Under the pieces are notes generated by a model. That model searched no databases and was not told the origin of the DNA. It worked only from the letters and a program-made list of their open reading frames with translations. This document shows positions 44,702 through 54,735 of a stretch of 64,000 nucleotides of DNA, one piece after another. Numbering within the stretch: the first letter of the stretch is position 1; every line of letters starts with the position of its first letter. Source of the DNA: Sedimentibacter acidaminivorans. GTDB lineage: Bacteria > Bacillota > Clostridia > Tissierellales > Sedimentibacteraceae. The position numbers and the translations under genes were made by a program. The stretch spans positions 1 through 64,000 of the forward strand of contig NZ_JAGGKS010000004.1 in the NCBI RefSeq assembly GCF_017873955.1, written 5' to 3'.

Positions 44702-45520
44702 TTAATTCAATAATTCTTTAATATTTAAGTCTTTTAACTCCACATGTGGAACTCCAAGCTTTCTAGATTGAAGAAATGTACCATGGCAGTCTGAACCTCC
44801 AGATATCATTAAATTATTTTTTTTACAAAATTCGATGTACCCTTCAACATAGCTTTGATTGTAAGGTGAATAGCATTCCATGCCATCAATACCTATTTCA
44901 AGCCAGTACTTCATCTCACTTTCTGGCATATATGCATTTTTGTAATTATATGCTGGGTGTGCAAGAATTACCCTTCCACCACTATTTTTAGCAATCCTAA
45001 TTGTTTCTTCAGGACTTTTTAAATTAGCTCTAAACCCTGATTTATTTACGTCAGCAAGATGAGATGATAAATCCTTGTGTATCCCCTTATCCACCATATA
45101 GTTATATGATTTCCAACCACCACGTTTTATATTGTATTCATATTTTTCAAAGTCCTCATAATCAACATTTTCATATAACAAAGAAGCATATTGTTTTATA
45201 TATTCTTTGTTTGAATTAATCCTATTTTCATTAGTCCAATTCATAAGCTTTATTAAATTTTCATTATTGACATCATAATTATATGTCAATATATGATATT
45301 CTCTACCTTGATAGGTTGTTGTAAGTTCAACACCATGCAAATGAATTAAATTATCATTTGAGGTGATTATTTCATCCATTTTTGTTACATTATCTATACA
45401 ATCATGATCTGTTATAGAAAATATGTTAATTTTATTTTTAATTAATTGTTCTTTTAATTCATATATATCCCATGTTCCATCAGATGCACAGGTATGCATA
45501 TGCAAATCAACTTTTATCAT
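44702..45520 (-). CDS. PHP-domain phosphoesterase
   Basis: 272 aa. Metal-binding motifs VDLHMHTCASDGTWD (4-18), SITDHDCID (about 36), and late GGRVILAHPAYNYKN and SGGSDCHG fit the PHP family with a trinuclear site. Relatives are 3',5'-nucleoside bisphosphatases and RNase AM-type exonucleases. It lies 12 bp upstream of ispD and 10 bp behind asparaginase, so it probably belongs to the same transcript. Substrate not predictable. Confidence 0.85.
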   Translation of the reverse strand: MIKVDLHMHTCASDGTWDIYELKEQLIKNKINIFSITDHDCIDNVTKMDEIITSNDNLIHLHGVELTTTYQGREYHILTYNYDVNNENLIKLMNWTNENRINSNKEYIKQYASLLYENVDYEDFEKYEYNIKRGGWKSYNYMVDKGIHKDLSSHLADVNKSGFRANLKSPEETIRIAKNSGGRVILAHPAYNYKNAYMPESEMKYWLEIGIDGMECYSPYNQSYVEGYIEFCKKNNLMISGGSDCHGTFLQSRKLGVPHVELKDLNIKELLN

Positions 45521-45530
45521 TATTACCCCT

Positions 45531-46529
45531 TTATATCAATATGTCATCATTAACCCTTTTATAAAATTTTTCTTTTACCTTTTCAAAATCTTTTGTTTCG
45601 CCCATTATCCACATAAGCTTTGTTATGGCGGATTCAACAGTCATATCATATGATTGAAGAATTTTATATTGTCTTAACGCCTTAATTCCCACTTCATATA
45701 CATCCATGTCACTTCCCTCAAGCATAACTTGAGTTGCAACAACCACTATCTTCCCACTATCTGAAAGTTTTCCTAACTTTTCAAGGAAGTTTCTCTTATC
45801 TAAAAATGGTAATCCTCCTACACCATAACTTTCTATAACAATTCCTTCATATTTTTCCCCAATATAGTCAAGAACATCTGGATCCATACCAGGAGCTAGT
45901 TTAAGCAAAAAAATATTAGAATAAATTTTATTATAGAACTTTACACTTTCTTTTGATTCTTCGCTTCTAATATATTTAGATATCCTTTTATCATCAATTA
46001 ATGCAGCAACGGGGAAATTTATACTTTCAAAGGCACTATAACTTTTAGATTTTATTTTTCTAGCTCGAGTTCCAATTATAGCTTTACCATCAAATACTAT
46101 ATATACACCCTTAACATTTAAATCATGTGCAAATCTAAAGCTATCCAACAAATTTTTTCTAGCATCTGTTATCTCAGCATTTATCGGCTTTTGTGATCCT
46201 GTAATTATAATGGGTTTATCTGGATTTTGCACAAGATATGAAAGTGCAGATGCTGTGTATGACATGGTGTCAGTGCCGTGAGATATAACGAATCCATCAT
46301 ATTTATCGTAAACCTTTTCGATTGTTTCAGAAATTAAAGTCCAGTATTCTGGTTGAATATTTGTGCTATCTATATTCAAAAGTTGAATTGTTTCCACGTT
46401 GCAAAACTCTTTTATTTCGGGAACATACTCCATGAGTTCATCAGATGTTATGCCAGGTGCTAGGCCATCTATAGTTTTTTTTGAGGCAATTGTACCACCT
46501 GTAGCAATTAGCAAAATATTCTTTTTCAT
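45531..46529 (-). CDS. type I L-asparaginase
   Basis: 332 aa. The two catalytic threonine regions are LLIATGGTIASKK (Thr12 region) and VISHGTDTMSYTASALSYL (near 85), with ITGSQKPINAEITDARKNLLDSF after. No signal peptide, so the cytoplasmic type I. It releases ammonia from asparagine. AGGAG precedes the ATG. Confidence 0.92.
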   Translation of the reverse strand: MKKNILLIATGGTIASKKTIDGLAPGITSDELMEYVPEIKEFCNVETIQLLNIDSTNIQPEYWTLISETIEKVYDKYDGFVISHGTDTMSYTASALSYLVQNPDKPIIITGSQKPINAEITDARKNLLDSFRFAHDLNVKGVYIVFDGKAIIGTRARKIKSKSYSAFESINFPVAALIDDKRISKYIRSEESKESVKFYNKIYSNIFLLKLAPGMDPDVLDYIGEKYEGIVIESYGVGGLPFLDKRNFLEKLGKLSDSGKIVVVATQVMLEGSDMDVYEVGIKALRQYKILQSYDMTVESAITKLMWIMGETKDFEKVKEKFYKRVNDDILI

Positions 46530-46628
46530 TATAATCTCCTATTCTATTTTTTGAAATTTATTTACCGTTCAAACCGTTATGTAAAGATTTCGTACCTAAC
46601 ATTATATTTAAATATGTTAATAAAATGC

Positions 46629-47513
46629 TCAAATTAATTTTCTCATGTCATCTGGCAATTCACATTTTATTGTCATATTTTTACCCGTTGTTGGATGAAC
46701 AAATATCATTTCATAGCAATGCAATGATTGCCTTTTTATTTCTTTACTTTCACTCCCATACAAAGTATCTCCCAAAACAGGATGACCTATATGCTTCATA
46801 TGTACTCTAATTTGATGAGTTCTACCAGTTTCAAGCTTTAACTTTACTAAAGTCTTATCTTTAAACCTACCCTTTACTTCGTAGTGAGTAATGCATTCTT
46901 TTCCCGAAGGATCAACTACCCGTATTATATCTTCTGCATTTAACCTGCCTATTGGTTCATTTATTGTACCTTTGTCTTCTTTAATCAAACCTTCTACTAT
47001 AGCATAGTAATATTTTTCTACAGTATTTAATTTCATTTGATTGGCAAGTTCATTGTGAATATATGGATTTTTAGCAATTATAACAATTCCTGATGTGTTC
47101 ATATCCAGACGATTAACGAAACGAACTTTTTTTCGTATGCCCTTTTGCTTAAAGTAATAAGCTACACCATTGGCTATTGTATTATCTTGATGTGATTTAG
47201 TTGGGTGCACTACAATATATGGTGGTTTATTTATTATAAGCATATCCGAATCTTCGTATATTATCTCTATGGGAATATTTACAGCATTATATTCATCTTC
47301 TTCATCATTGAATTCCAATGATAAAACATCGCCTTTAAAAACACTTTTATTTAATTTAGAAGGCTTTTCATTTAATAATATTTTACCAGCAAGTTCAAGC
47401 TTCTTAGATAATCTTTTAGAAAATTTCAAATTTTCAGTCATTATCTTCTTTACAGTTCTATCATTTTCTTGTATTGTATAGTTAATGATGTTATCATTGT
47501 TATTATTAATCAT
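46629..47513 (-). CDS. RluA-family pseudouridine synthase
   Basis: 294 aa. A divergent S4-like N-terminus (about 10-75) precedes the catalytic domain with VNRLDMNTSGIVIIAK (Asp near 140) and TGRTHQIRVHMKHIGHPVLGDTLYG (about 230-254). It modifies 23S rRNA or tRNA uridines; the exact site is not predictable. Divergent from NAD kinase, with 76 bp between the chosen starts. Confidence 0.92.
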   Translation of the reverse strand: MINNNNDNIINYTIQENDRTVKKIMTENLKFSKRLSKKLELAGKILLNEKPSKLNKSVFKGDVLSLEFNDEEDEYNAVNIPIEIIYEDSDMLIINKPPYIVVHPTKSHQDNTIANGVAYYFKQKGIRKKVRFVNRLDMNTSGIVIIAKNPYIHNELANQMKLNTVEKYYYAIVEGLIKEDKGTINEPIGRLNAEDIIRVVDPSGKECITHYEVKGRFKDKTLVKLKLETGRTHQIRVHMKHIGHPVLGDTLYGSESKEIKRQSLHCYEMIFVHPTTGKNMTIKCELPDDMRKLI

Positions 47514-47589
47514 TGTGTACTCCTATATTTTTTTTAAATAGTACATTATTAATATAATATAAAAAGTATTGTATGTAAAGAGGATAATT

Positions 47590-48393
47590 ATGAATGACAA
47601 AGTTATTAACATAGCTTCAAACCAGGAAAAATATACTTTAGAAATAAAAAACAAACTTATGAATATGCTACATGATAATGGTTATAAATGTAGCGAAAAA
47701 TTCAACCCGAAGGCTGAGCTAAATATTACAATAGGTGGTGATGGTGCATTTCTTCGAGGTGTGAGAGATAGCCGTTTCTCTAAAATACCATTTGTAGGTA
47801 TAAACACTGGAACCTTAGGCTTTTATCCAGAAATAACACCTGAAAACATGGAAAAATTTATTGAAGATTATAAAAATGGTAATTATACTACAAATCAAGT
47901 TAATTTAATTGAAAGCGAAATATATAAAAATGGTTGTACTGAAAAACTATATGCAGTTAATGATATAATCATTAAAAGAAAGGATATGAAAACAATCCAT
48001 TTAAATGTTTATATTGACTCTAACCATTTGCAGACTATAAGTGGTGACGGGTTAATAATATCTTCTCCTATGGGAAGTTCAGCATATAATCTTTCTGCTG
48101 GTGGAAGCTTAGTATATCCATCTCTTAAGACATTGCAAATAATGCCCTTGTCACCTATTATTTCAAATGCTTATAGATGTTTAAATTGTAGTATTATTGT
48201 TCCACCTCAATTCGAAGTGAAAATAATTCCAGAAAGAAGAGATGATTACTTTATAACCCTTTTAGCTGATGGAGTACCATATGAAATAGATGGGTTGGAA
48301 TATGTTAGTTTTAGAACTTCTAAAAAAGTTATAAAAAGGTTAACAACAGGAACTTATAATTATTGGAATGTAATAAAAGAAAAATTTTTATAA
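47590..48393 (+). CDS. NAD kinase (short clostridial type)
   Basis: 267 aa from an ATG behind AGAGG; an upstream TTG in frame is less likely. The kinase signature is NITIGGDGAFLRGVRDSRFSKIPFVGINTGTLGFYPE (about 43-80, GGDG), with NDIIIKRK and SGDGLIISSPMGSSAYNLSAGGSLVYPS further on. It makes NADP from NAD. It ends convergently inside the O-antigen-ligase-like gene by 34 bp. Confidence 0.92.
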   Translation: MNDKVINIASNQEKYTLEIKNKLMNMLHDNGYKCSEKFNPKAELNITIGGDGAFLRGVRDSRFSKIPFVGINTGTLGFYPEITPENMEKFIEDYKNGNYTTNQVNLIESEIYKNGCTEKLYAVNDIIIKRKDMKTIHLNVYIDSNHLQTISGDGLIISSPMGSSAYNLSAGGSLVYPSLKTLQIMPLSPIISNAYRCLNCSIIVPPQFEVKIIPERRDDYFITLLADGVPYEIDGLEYVSFRTSKKVIKRLTTGTYNYWNVIKEKFL

Positions 48394-49532
48394 ATACGTT
48401 CCATTCCAAACATATAGCCTATATAAACGCTTAAAATCATCATTATTTGAGGTGTTAAAGATACAGAATCAACTGTTCCATGAACCAAAACCATTACAAT
48501 TATTGAAAAAGAAGTAATCCATCTCTGGTTATTTCTTTTTTTTGCTTCTCTCCATGTGTTACTAATTAATTTAAAAATTATAAATATAAAACCACCAAAC
48601 CCAATTATGCCCGATTCGGTTAGAACTTGTATGTATAAGTTATGGCAATGCTCAATATTTGGTTTAACTATATCTGAATATGATGATATATATTTAAATA
48701 GAGTACCAAATCCAATACCAGTTAACATATTATCTTTTACAATGCTAAAACATGCTTTCCAAATTTCAATCCTATACATCATAGAGCTATCTTCTATCAT
48801 CTTAACTGGGTTAGAACGACCTATATTTAATATTTTATCAAATCCTATAATTACCACAAATACAAACAATGCAAATTTAAAATATTTCTTGTCAAACAAA
48901 ATACCTGAAATAACTAAAGAAACTACCAAAGATATCCACGTAGCTCTTGAAAAAGTCAAAAACATACATACTAAACCCAATGCAAACAAAACTATTTCCT
49001 TATAACTTTTATCCTTGATATTAATTTCACCACATAAAATTATTAAAATGATATTTATATAAAAACCAAAAACATTAGGATTGAAGAATGTAGAAAAAAT
49101 TCTTTTTTTTAACTTAAATTCTTCAACATCAACCCATTTTTGTGGCATTACGAAATGAGGATTTAAATATTGTGCTATTCCAATTATAAAAACTACTAAA
49201 GATACAATATAAATCAGCTTTTTCATCTTTTTTATACTAATTCTTTCTATATATACCGCAGTTAAACCAACTGAATACATGCATAGCAGCATTATAATTC
49301 CATATAACAAGGAAATTATTAAATAGTTAGAAAAAACTACACCTATAATAATATATAACATTACAATAAGTAAATATTTATTAGATTTTATATAGCTAAT
49401 AATTTTATATTCTCCCCTATAAATTTGTACAATAAAAACTGCTGCAACAAACACATACGCAGCAGGTATAAAAACTATTGATAATATTAATAAAATATAA
49501 AATTGTTCATCCTTTTTCATTGTACTATCCAT
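48360..49532 (-). CDS. O-antigen ligase/polymerase-like (Wzy_C) membrane protein
   Basis: 390 aa with about ten membrane segments. Wzy_C signatures: STFFNPNVFGFYINIILI near 148, TFSRATWISLVV near 190, and the large outer loop MYRIEIWKACFSIVKDNMLTGIGFGTLF...HCHNLYIQVLTESGIIGFGG near 255-310. Such proteins join glycan chains at the outer membrane face; in Firmicutes some glycosylate proteins or polymers. The start could be the ATG at 49520, which has GGATAG upstream. No other polysaccharide genes adjoin it. Confidence 0.8.
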   Translation of the reverse strand: MDSTMKKDEQFYILLILSIVFIPAAYVFVAAVFIVQIYRGEYKIISYIKSNKYLLIVMLYIIIGVVFSNYLIISLLYGIIMLLCMYSVGLTAVYIERISIKKMKKLIYIVSLVVFIIGIAQYLNPHFVMPQKWVDVEEFKLKKRIFSTFFNPNVFGFYINIILIILCGEINIKDKSYKEIVLFALGLVCMFLTFSRATWISLVVSLVISGILFDKKYFKFALFVFVVIIGFDKILNIGRSNPVKMIEDSSMMYRIEIWKACFSIVKDNMLTGIGFGTLFKYISSYSDIVKPNIEHCHNLYIQVLTESGIIGFGGFIFIIFKLISNTWREAKKRNNQRWITSFSIIVMVLVHGTVDSVSLTPQIMMILSVYIGYMFGMERIYKNFSFITFQ

Positions 49533-49552
49533 TATTAATATTGTAATCTATA

Positions 49553-50824
49553 TTACATTTTCAATGTAAATTTAGTTCCTTCATCCATAACACTTTCTAC
49601 TGTCAAGCTAAATTTATGGATGTCTGCAATCCACTTTGCGATACTTAAGCCAAGACCTGTGCCACCTTCTCTATGGCGCGCCTTATCCGCTCTATAAAAT
49701 CTGTCAAATATTCTATCCATATCATATTTACTAATACCTATACCAGTATCTTCTACAGTTAGCACCTTTTTATTCTTTTCAGTATATAATTTAACTGTAA
49801 CTTTTCCAGACTCTGTATATTTTATAGCATTATCAATTAATATAACAATCATTCTTCTAATTTTGTCATAATCACCTTTTATAAGTATGTCTTCATTATT
49901 TATCAATTCAAAGTCAATGTCTTTGTTCTTTGCTATAATATCCATGTTAGCACATATATTCTCAATAATTTCAGTTAGTGAAATTTCAGATATATCTAAT
50001 TTTTCATCATTTGAATCAGCTTTAGCAAGAGTTAAAAGTTGGTCAATTAATTTCGCCATTACCCTCGTTTCTGAATAGGCATTATCTAGCCACATCTCAT
50101 TTTCTTCAACAGTTCCTTCATCGTCACTTAAAACAACATCTAGATTTGTTTGTATAACAGTGAGCGGAGTTCTTAACTCATGAGATGCATCAGCAATAAA
50201 TTCCTTTTGTCTCTTCCATGTATCTTTTACAGGTTTTAATGCTTTTCCTGTAAAAATATAACTAATACAAAGCAAAATCAACATACCAGTAGAGCCAAAT
50301 AATAATAATACAGTTTTTAAAAACGACCATATTATTTCTTCATTAATAGTATTTTGGAATACCTGTACAATCCCAGGACCACTATTAGTGTCAAAATATT
50401 TTGTGTAAATTCTATAATTAATGCCACTTACCCTTTTAGTTGCATAAGAATCAGTTTTAGTACAAAACGAATCAACTGCTAAAGTAGCTATTGCATCCGC
50501 TATCTCAGATTCACCTTTTTTTTCATAAACTCTTTCAAATTTTTCATTATAAATTACATAACTCGCCTCAAGTTTTTCCGAACCCATAATAGCAAGCTTT
50601 GGTCCTAAATTAAAAAGTGTATCCCTTTCCTTGAAAATACCTTCTGAAAAAAACGAGTCATTGTATGTGTATATTCTAATTGCCTCTGATTGCATAAGCT
50701 TCTTTGTACCGTCTTCAAACACAACCTTTGTAAAATTATAAATCCCAGTAGCAACAAACAGCATAAAAACAATTAAAACAACCCCCATATATGCCGTTAG
50801 TTTTATATGAAGTTTTTTAAACAT
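49553..50824 (-). CDS. sensor histidine kinase (OmpR-pair)
   Basis: 423 aa from an ATG behind AAGGAG. TM1 (LTAYMGVVLIVFMLFVATGIY), an outer sensing domain of about 140 residues, TM2 (FLKTVLLLFGSTGMLILLCISYIF), HisKA with FIADASHELRTPLTVIQTN (phosphorylated His near 217), N box DNAIKYTESG, G1 VEDTGIGISKYD and G2 GGTGLGLSI. It follows the response regulator directly. Signal unknown. Confidence 0.93.
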   Translation of the reverse strand: MFKKLHIKLTAYMGVVLIVFMLFVATGIYNFTKVVFEDGTKKLMQSEAIRIYTYNDSFFSEGIFKERDTLFNLGPKLAIMGSEKLEASYVIYNEKFERVYEKKGESEIADAIATLAVDSFCTKTDSYATKRVSGINYRIYTKYFDTNSGPGIVQVFQNTINEEIIWSFLKTVLLLFGSTGMLILLCISYIFTGKALKPVKDTWKRQKEFIADASHELRTPLTVIQTNLDVVLSDDEGTVEENEMWLDNAYSETRVMAKLIDQLLTLAKADSNDEKLDISEISLTEIIENICANMDIIAKNKDIDFELINNEDILIKGDYDKIRRMIVILIDNAIKYTESGKVTVKLYTEKNKKVLTVEDTGIGISKYDMDRIFDRFYRADKARHREGGTGLGLSIAKWIADIHKFSLTVESVMDEGTKFTLKM

Positions 50825-50825
50825 A

Positions 50826-51494
50826 TTATTTCTCCTTAAGCATATATCCAACTCCACGTACGGTTTCAATTTTAGCATTTGTTGATTCCAATCTTTTTCT
50901 CAAATGATGTACGTAAATTTCTATATTACTCTCTAAAATATCTGCTTCTAATCCCCATATTCTATCTATTATTTGCTCTCTAGTAAATACCTGTCTAGGC
51001 TTTTTTATAAACATTTCCATAAGCATTGCTTCTTTTAATGGTATTTTATATTCCACATTATCTATATACAAAAGATAGTTTTTTACATCATATTTTATAT
51101 TTTCAAACTCATAAGTTTCACCTATGAATTCAGTATTTTTTCTTCTTGCCAAAGCTTTAACTCTAGCAATTAACTCTTTTGTAGCAAAAGGTTTAACCAA
51201 ATAGTCATCTGCACCCGTTTCAAGTCCAAATACTCTATCATCAACAGCATCTTTTGCAGTAAGCATTATTACTGGTGTTTTGTTTCCTGCTTTTCGTATA
51301 GACTTTAAAATTTCAATTCCATTTACACCAGGTAGCATTATGTCGAGAATTATAACATCATATATTTCTTTTTCAGAAAGAATAAGTCCTTCCTCTCCAT
51401 CATTAGCTATATCAACATCTATTTTTTGCTTTGAAAATAAAAACTTCAAAGCTTGAGTAATTTTAACTTCATCCTCAACAATTAATATTCTCAT
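50826..51494 (-). CDS. OmpR/PhoB-family response regulator
   Basis: 222 aa. Receiver with the acidic pair (VEDE), phosphorylated Asp in VIILDIMLPGVNGIEIL (near 52), Thr in VIMLTAKDA and Lys in YLVKPFATKELIARV; the winged helix ends with REQIIDRIWGLEADILESNIEIYVHHLRKRL (two parts). Paired with the kinase downstream. Its first codons overlap the lipid kinase gene by 20 bp. Confidence 0.94.
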   Translation of the reverse strand: MRILIVEDEVKITQALKFLFSKQKIDVDIANDGEEGLILSEKEIYDVIILDIMLPGVNGIEILKSIRKAGNKTPVIMLTAKDAVDDRVFGLETGADDYLVKPFATKELIARVKALARRKNTEFIGETYEFENIKYDVKNYLLYIDNVEYKIPLKEAMLMEMFIKKPRQVFTREQIIDRIWGLEADILESNIEIYVHHLRKRLESTNAKIETVRGVGYMLKEK

Positions 51495-52428
51495 TTTTAT
51501 TCAACTTCCTCCTTTGTACAGCAGTGCCCTTAGGTACCCAAAACTTAAATTTATTATTTACTATATCAAAATTAACATCATTATATATATAGCTTTCACC
51601 ATCTATACACAAATTAATAGGCTTATTGCTTTCGATTCTTACATTTTTACACTTTCTATATGTGATATACTTCTGTATATTGCTTTTATCAAGATGTGTT
51701 CCTTCTTTATAGCTTTTAATAAGTTCAAGTATCTTTAGCCTCGATATGGTTTCAACTAAGCATACATCTATAATACCATCATTTACTTTTGCTAAAGGTG
51801 CGCATTTATAACCGCCCCCATAAGAATGGCCATTTGCTACAACACAAAGTAAAAACCTTCCACTTATTTTTTCTTCATAATCAATCTCTATATGTAAATT
51901 CTTTCCTAAACTTTTCATTAAACAATACAGAACAGATAATATATAACAACTATTTCCGTTGATGAACGGAATCTTTTTAAACTTATGCATATTAAATGCT
52001 GCATCAGCGTCAAAACCTATGTTGCAAACTGAAACTGCATACTCATCTCTTATTTTTATTAAGTCTAAACTTACACTCTCTCCTTGTATTTGTAATTCAA
52101 TATTTTCAAAATTAATTACATTGCTAAAGTTTCTTACAAAGTCATTTCCAGTACCGCAAGGTATAAGACCTACATGTACATGTTCATATTTACATGCTGC
52201 ATTAACCACCTCATGTAGCGTTCCATCTCCACCACATGAATAAAATACACATGGAAAATTTTCCTCACATTTTTCTATAACAAATCTCGCTGCATCTCCT
52301 TTATATTTGGTCAAATATATCTCATAATCATTATCTTTATCTGAAAAGTAATTATTTATGTTATTTTCTATATTATGTTGATATTTACCTTTGCCAGCTA
52401 TAGGATTAATTATAAAAATATGCTTCAT
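51475..52428 (-). CDS. diacylglycerol/lipid kinase family protein (DagK/YegS-like)
   Basis: 317 aa. N-terminal INPIAGKGKY, nucleotide motif SCGGDGTLHEVVNAA (near 66) and LIPCGTGNDFVRNF (near 95) define the family; C-terminal half is the beta-sandwich (ANGHSYGGGYKCAPLAKVNDG). It phosphorylates diacylglycerol or a related lipid at the membrane. It overlaps the response regulator by 20 bp and likely forms one operon with the two-component pair. Confidence 0.9.
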   Translation of the reverse strand: MKHIFIINPIAGKGKYQHNIENNINNYFSDKDNDYEIYLTKYKGDAARFVIEKCEENFPCVFYSCGGDGTLHEVVNAACKYEHVHVGLIPCGTGNDFVRNFSNVINFENIELQIQGESVSLDLIKIRDEYAVSVCNIGFDADAAFNMHKFKKIPFINGNSCYILSVLYCLMKSLGKNLHIEIDYEEKISGRFLLCVVANGHSYGGGYKCAPLAKVNDGIIDVCLVETISRLKILELIKSYKEGTHLDKSNIQKYITYRKCKNVRIESNKPINLCIDGESYIYNDVNFDIVNNKFKFWVPKGTAVQRRKLNKNENINC

Positions 52429-52552
52429 TAAGCTTCCCTCAACAATGTTTTTATTATATTATATATTATTAAAAATTATATTGCAAATATCAAATTTAAA
52501 AATAAAAAGGGCTTCAGAATACTTTATAGTAAACCTACCACCCATACTAACA

Positions 52553-52957
52553 TTATTTATTTAAATTTACATGTTCAGCTACTTTTTTATCAATTGTTTT
52601 TATATGTCTAATAAGCCAGTCTCCAATTTTACTATTAACTTTTGCAACAAGAGGTATTGTTGCTCCACCTTTTTCAAATTCTGAAACAATATTTGCAACA
52701 TCTTTCTTAAAATCCTCATGAAGTTTCTTATGAGCTATATAATCTGGATATTTAGATTTAAGCTGAAGCTTTTCCTCATCATTAAAGTGCTTAACTACAT
52801 AATCATTTAAGAAATTCAAAGTTTTCTGAACCTCTATACGTCCTTTTCCCTGACTACATGCATCCAACAAATCATTTATTGCTTTGATTAATGATTTGTG
52901 CTGTTCATCTATTGCTGAATTGCCAGTCTCTAATGATTGGTCCCATTTATATGCCAT
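52553..52957 (-). CDS. bacteriohemerythrin
   Basis: 134 aa. All diiron ligands are present: NSAIDEQHKSL (His20), VVKHFNDEEKL (His, Glu near 56-60), AHKKLHEDF (two His) and WLIRHIKTID (His, Asp). It binds oxygen reversibly and in anaerobes may deliver or scavenge it. The gene follows the EAL gene by 50 bp on the same strand and may share its motility promoter, linking oxygen handling to chemotaxis. Confidence 0.92.
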   Translation of the reverse strand: MAYKWDQSLETGNSAIDEQHKSLIKAINDLLDACSQGKGRIEVQKTLNFLNDYVVKHFNDEEKLQLKSKYPDYIAHKKLHEDFKKDVANIVSEFEKGGATIPLVAKVNSKIGDWLIRHIKTIDKKVAEHVNLNK

Positions 52958-53007
52958 TTTTTGCTTCCTCTTTTCTTTTTACTCTTTATTTACTTTTTAG
53001 TTACAAA

Positions 53008-54606
53008 CTAAGCTAATGCTACATTACCTAATGTAAAGAAATTTCTTTTTTTTATTCGAATCAAACATTCATATTCATCTATTGGGATTGGTTTAGAAAA
53101 TATAAAACCTTGAGCCATATCACATCCTATATTTTTAAGAAATTCCACCTGTGCATCACTATCTACACCTTCTGATACAACATTCAGTTTTAAATTCTTA
53201 GCCAAATTAACTACATTGCTCACAATCATCCTAGCATTATAATCTTCAATATGCTCTAAAAAAGTTTTATCTAGTTTTAACGTATCGATTGGTATCTCTC
53301 TAAGTAATCCAAGGCTTGAATAACCTGAACCAAAATCATCCATAGATATATTAAATCCGTTCTCTCTAAACTTTTTCATGGTAGAAAAAATTTCATTTGT
53401 ATTTCCAAATACCACCGACTCTGTAATCTCTATTTCAATTAATCCTATAGGAATGTTATATTTATCCAGTATTTCTTTATAATCACTAACAAAATTGCCC
53501 CTTATGAAATGTAATCTAGAAACATTAACAGATATAGGAACAATATCATAACCACTATCTAACCATTTTCTCAAAGTAATACATACATGTTCAAATACAA
53601 ACTTATCGAGTATAGTAATAAAACCATTTTTTTCAAATATAGGTATGAACTTTATCGGTTCCATAAACCCTAATGTAGGATGGTCCCATCGTACCAATGC
53701 TTCCGCACCAGAAATAAATCCATCAGAAAGATTAATTTTAGGTTGTAAAAATACTTTAAATTCGTTGTTTTTTAAAGCATAATACATATCATCCTCAATT
53801 TTTTTCTCTTCAATAAGCATATATCTCATAGTCTCGTTATAAATGGAATAATGGCTCTTATATCCTCCCTTAATGCTTTTCTTAGCAAGTTTTGCTTTAT
53901 CTATGGCCAATCTAATGTCACAATTTTCTTCAATAAAATATATACCCGAAGTTATTATGGGCTTAATGTTTAGTATTGTCCATATGCTAAGGTTTTCTAT
54001 ACCCATGGATACACTATAAACTTTGTTTAATAATTCAGATTGTTTTTCTTTATATTTAAAAAGAATTAAGAAATTATCTGCATATGACCTGCAATATATT
54101 TGCTCATTTTTAAGTGTATCATTTAAGAAACCACCTATTTCCATTAAAACTTCATCACCACTACTATGACCAAATCTGTCATTAATCATATTGAATTTAT
54201 CTATATCCAAGTGCACAAGTGCATATTTGTAATTGCTTTTTTTACTTAACACCATTTCTGCATTAATTATAAAGCTATTTAAATTGTTTATATTACATAC
54301 AACATCCAAATTTTTAGAATTGTTTATTTCTCTTATCTTATTTGAATATTTTTTGCTAACAATTAAAAATATAATCCCCATAATACATAATCCTATAATT
54401 AGCACAACAAAAACAATGTTGGATATACCTAGAAATATAATATCTCTAAATGATATTTCACTAATCTTATTTAGGATAAAAAAGATTTTTGAAGATAAAA
54501 CTGTACTAATCCCCAACGCAACTAAGATGAACATTATTAAAACTTGTCTAACTTCTTTATTAAATATTTTTTCATCTTTTCTTTTTATGATTATCACCGC
54601 CGTCAA
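53008..54606 (-). CDS. membrane EAL phosphodiesterase with degenerate GGDEF domain
   Basis: 532 aa. Two N-terminal membrane segments (about 22-45 and 55-84), a GGDEF-fold domain whose catalytic motif reads YADNF instead of GGDEF, and a complete EAL domain: GAEALVRWDHP, VNVSRLHF, EIEITES, DDFGSGYSSLG, LKLDKTF, VSEGVDSDAQ, QGFIFSKPIP. Cleavage of cyclic di-GMP is expected; the GGDEF part is probably a sensor. A perfect SigD promoter is upstream. The start is unsure: TTG at 54606 is only about 14 bases after the predicted transcript start, while GGCGGTGAT precedes an ATA codon. Confidence 0.9.
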   Translation of the reverse strand: MTAVIIIKRKDEKIFNKEVRQVLIMFILVALGISTVLSSKIFFILNKISEISFRDIIFLGISNIVFVVLIIGLCIMGIIFLIVSKKYSNKIREINNSKNLDVVCNINNLNSFIINAEMVLSKKSNYKYALVHLDIDKFNMINDRFGHSSGDEVLMEIGGFLNDTLKNEQIYCRSYADNFLILFKYKEKQSELLNKVYSVSMGIENLSIWTILNIKPIITSGIYFIEENCDIRLAIDKAKLAKKSIKGGYKSHYSIYNETMRYMLIEEKKIEDDMYYALKNNEFKVFLQPKINLSDGFISGAEALVRWDHPTLGFMEPIKFIPIFEKNGFITILDKFVFEHVCITLRKWLDSGYDIVPISVNVSRLHFIRGNFVSDYKEILDKYNIPIGLIEIEITESVVFGNTNEIFSTMKKFRENGFNISMDDFGSGYSSLGLLREIPIDTLKLDKTFLEHIEDYNARMIVSNVVNLAKNLKLNVVSEGVDSDAQVEFLKNIGCDMAQGFIFSKPIPIDEYECLIRIKKRNFFTLGNVALA

Positions 54607-54626
54607 ATTTAATGCTATCTATATAT

Positions 54627-54653
54627 ATATCGACACTCTACATTAAAAGTTTA
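54627..54653 (-). promoter_or_regulatory. SigD (flagellar) promoter of the EAL gene
   Basis: Minus strand TAAA (54653-54650), 15-bp spacer, GTCGATAT (54634-54627), against the SigD consensus TAAA-N15-GCCGATAT: one mismatch in twelve. Confidence 0.85.
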
Positions 54654-54735
54654 CTTTTTTATGGCATTTTTTATATAATTATTTATAAGCAATTTATATA
54701 GCTATGCTAATTTCTTAAATGTCGCGGTGTGCAAT

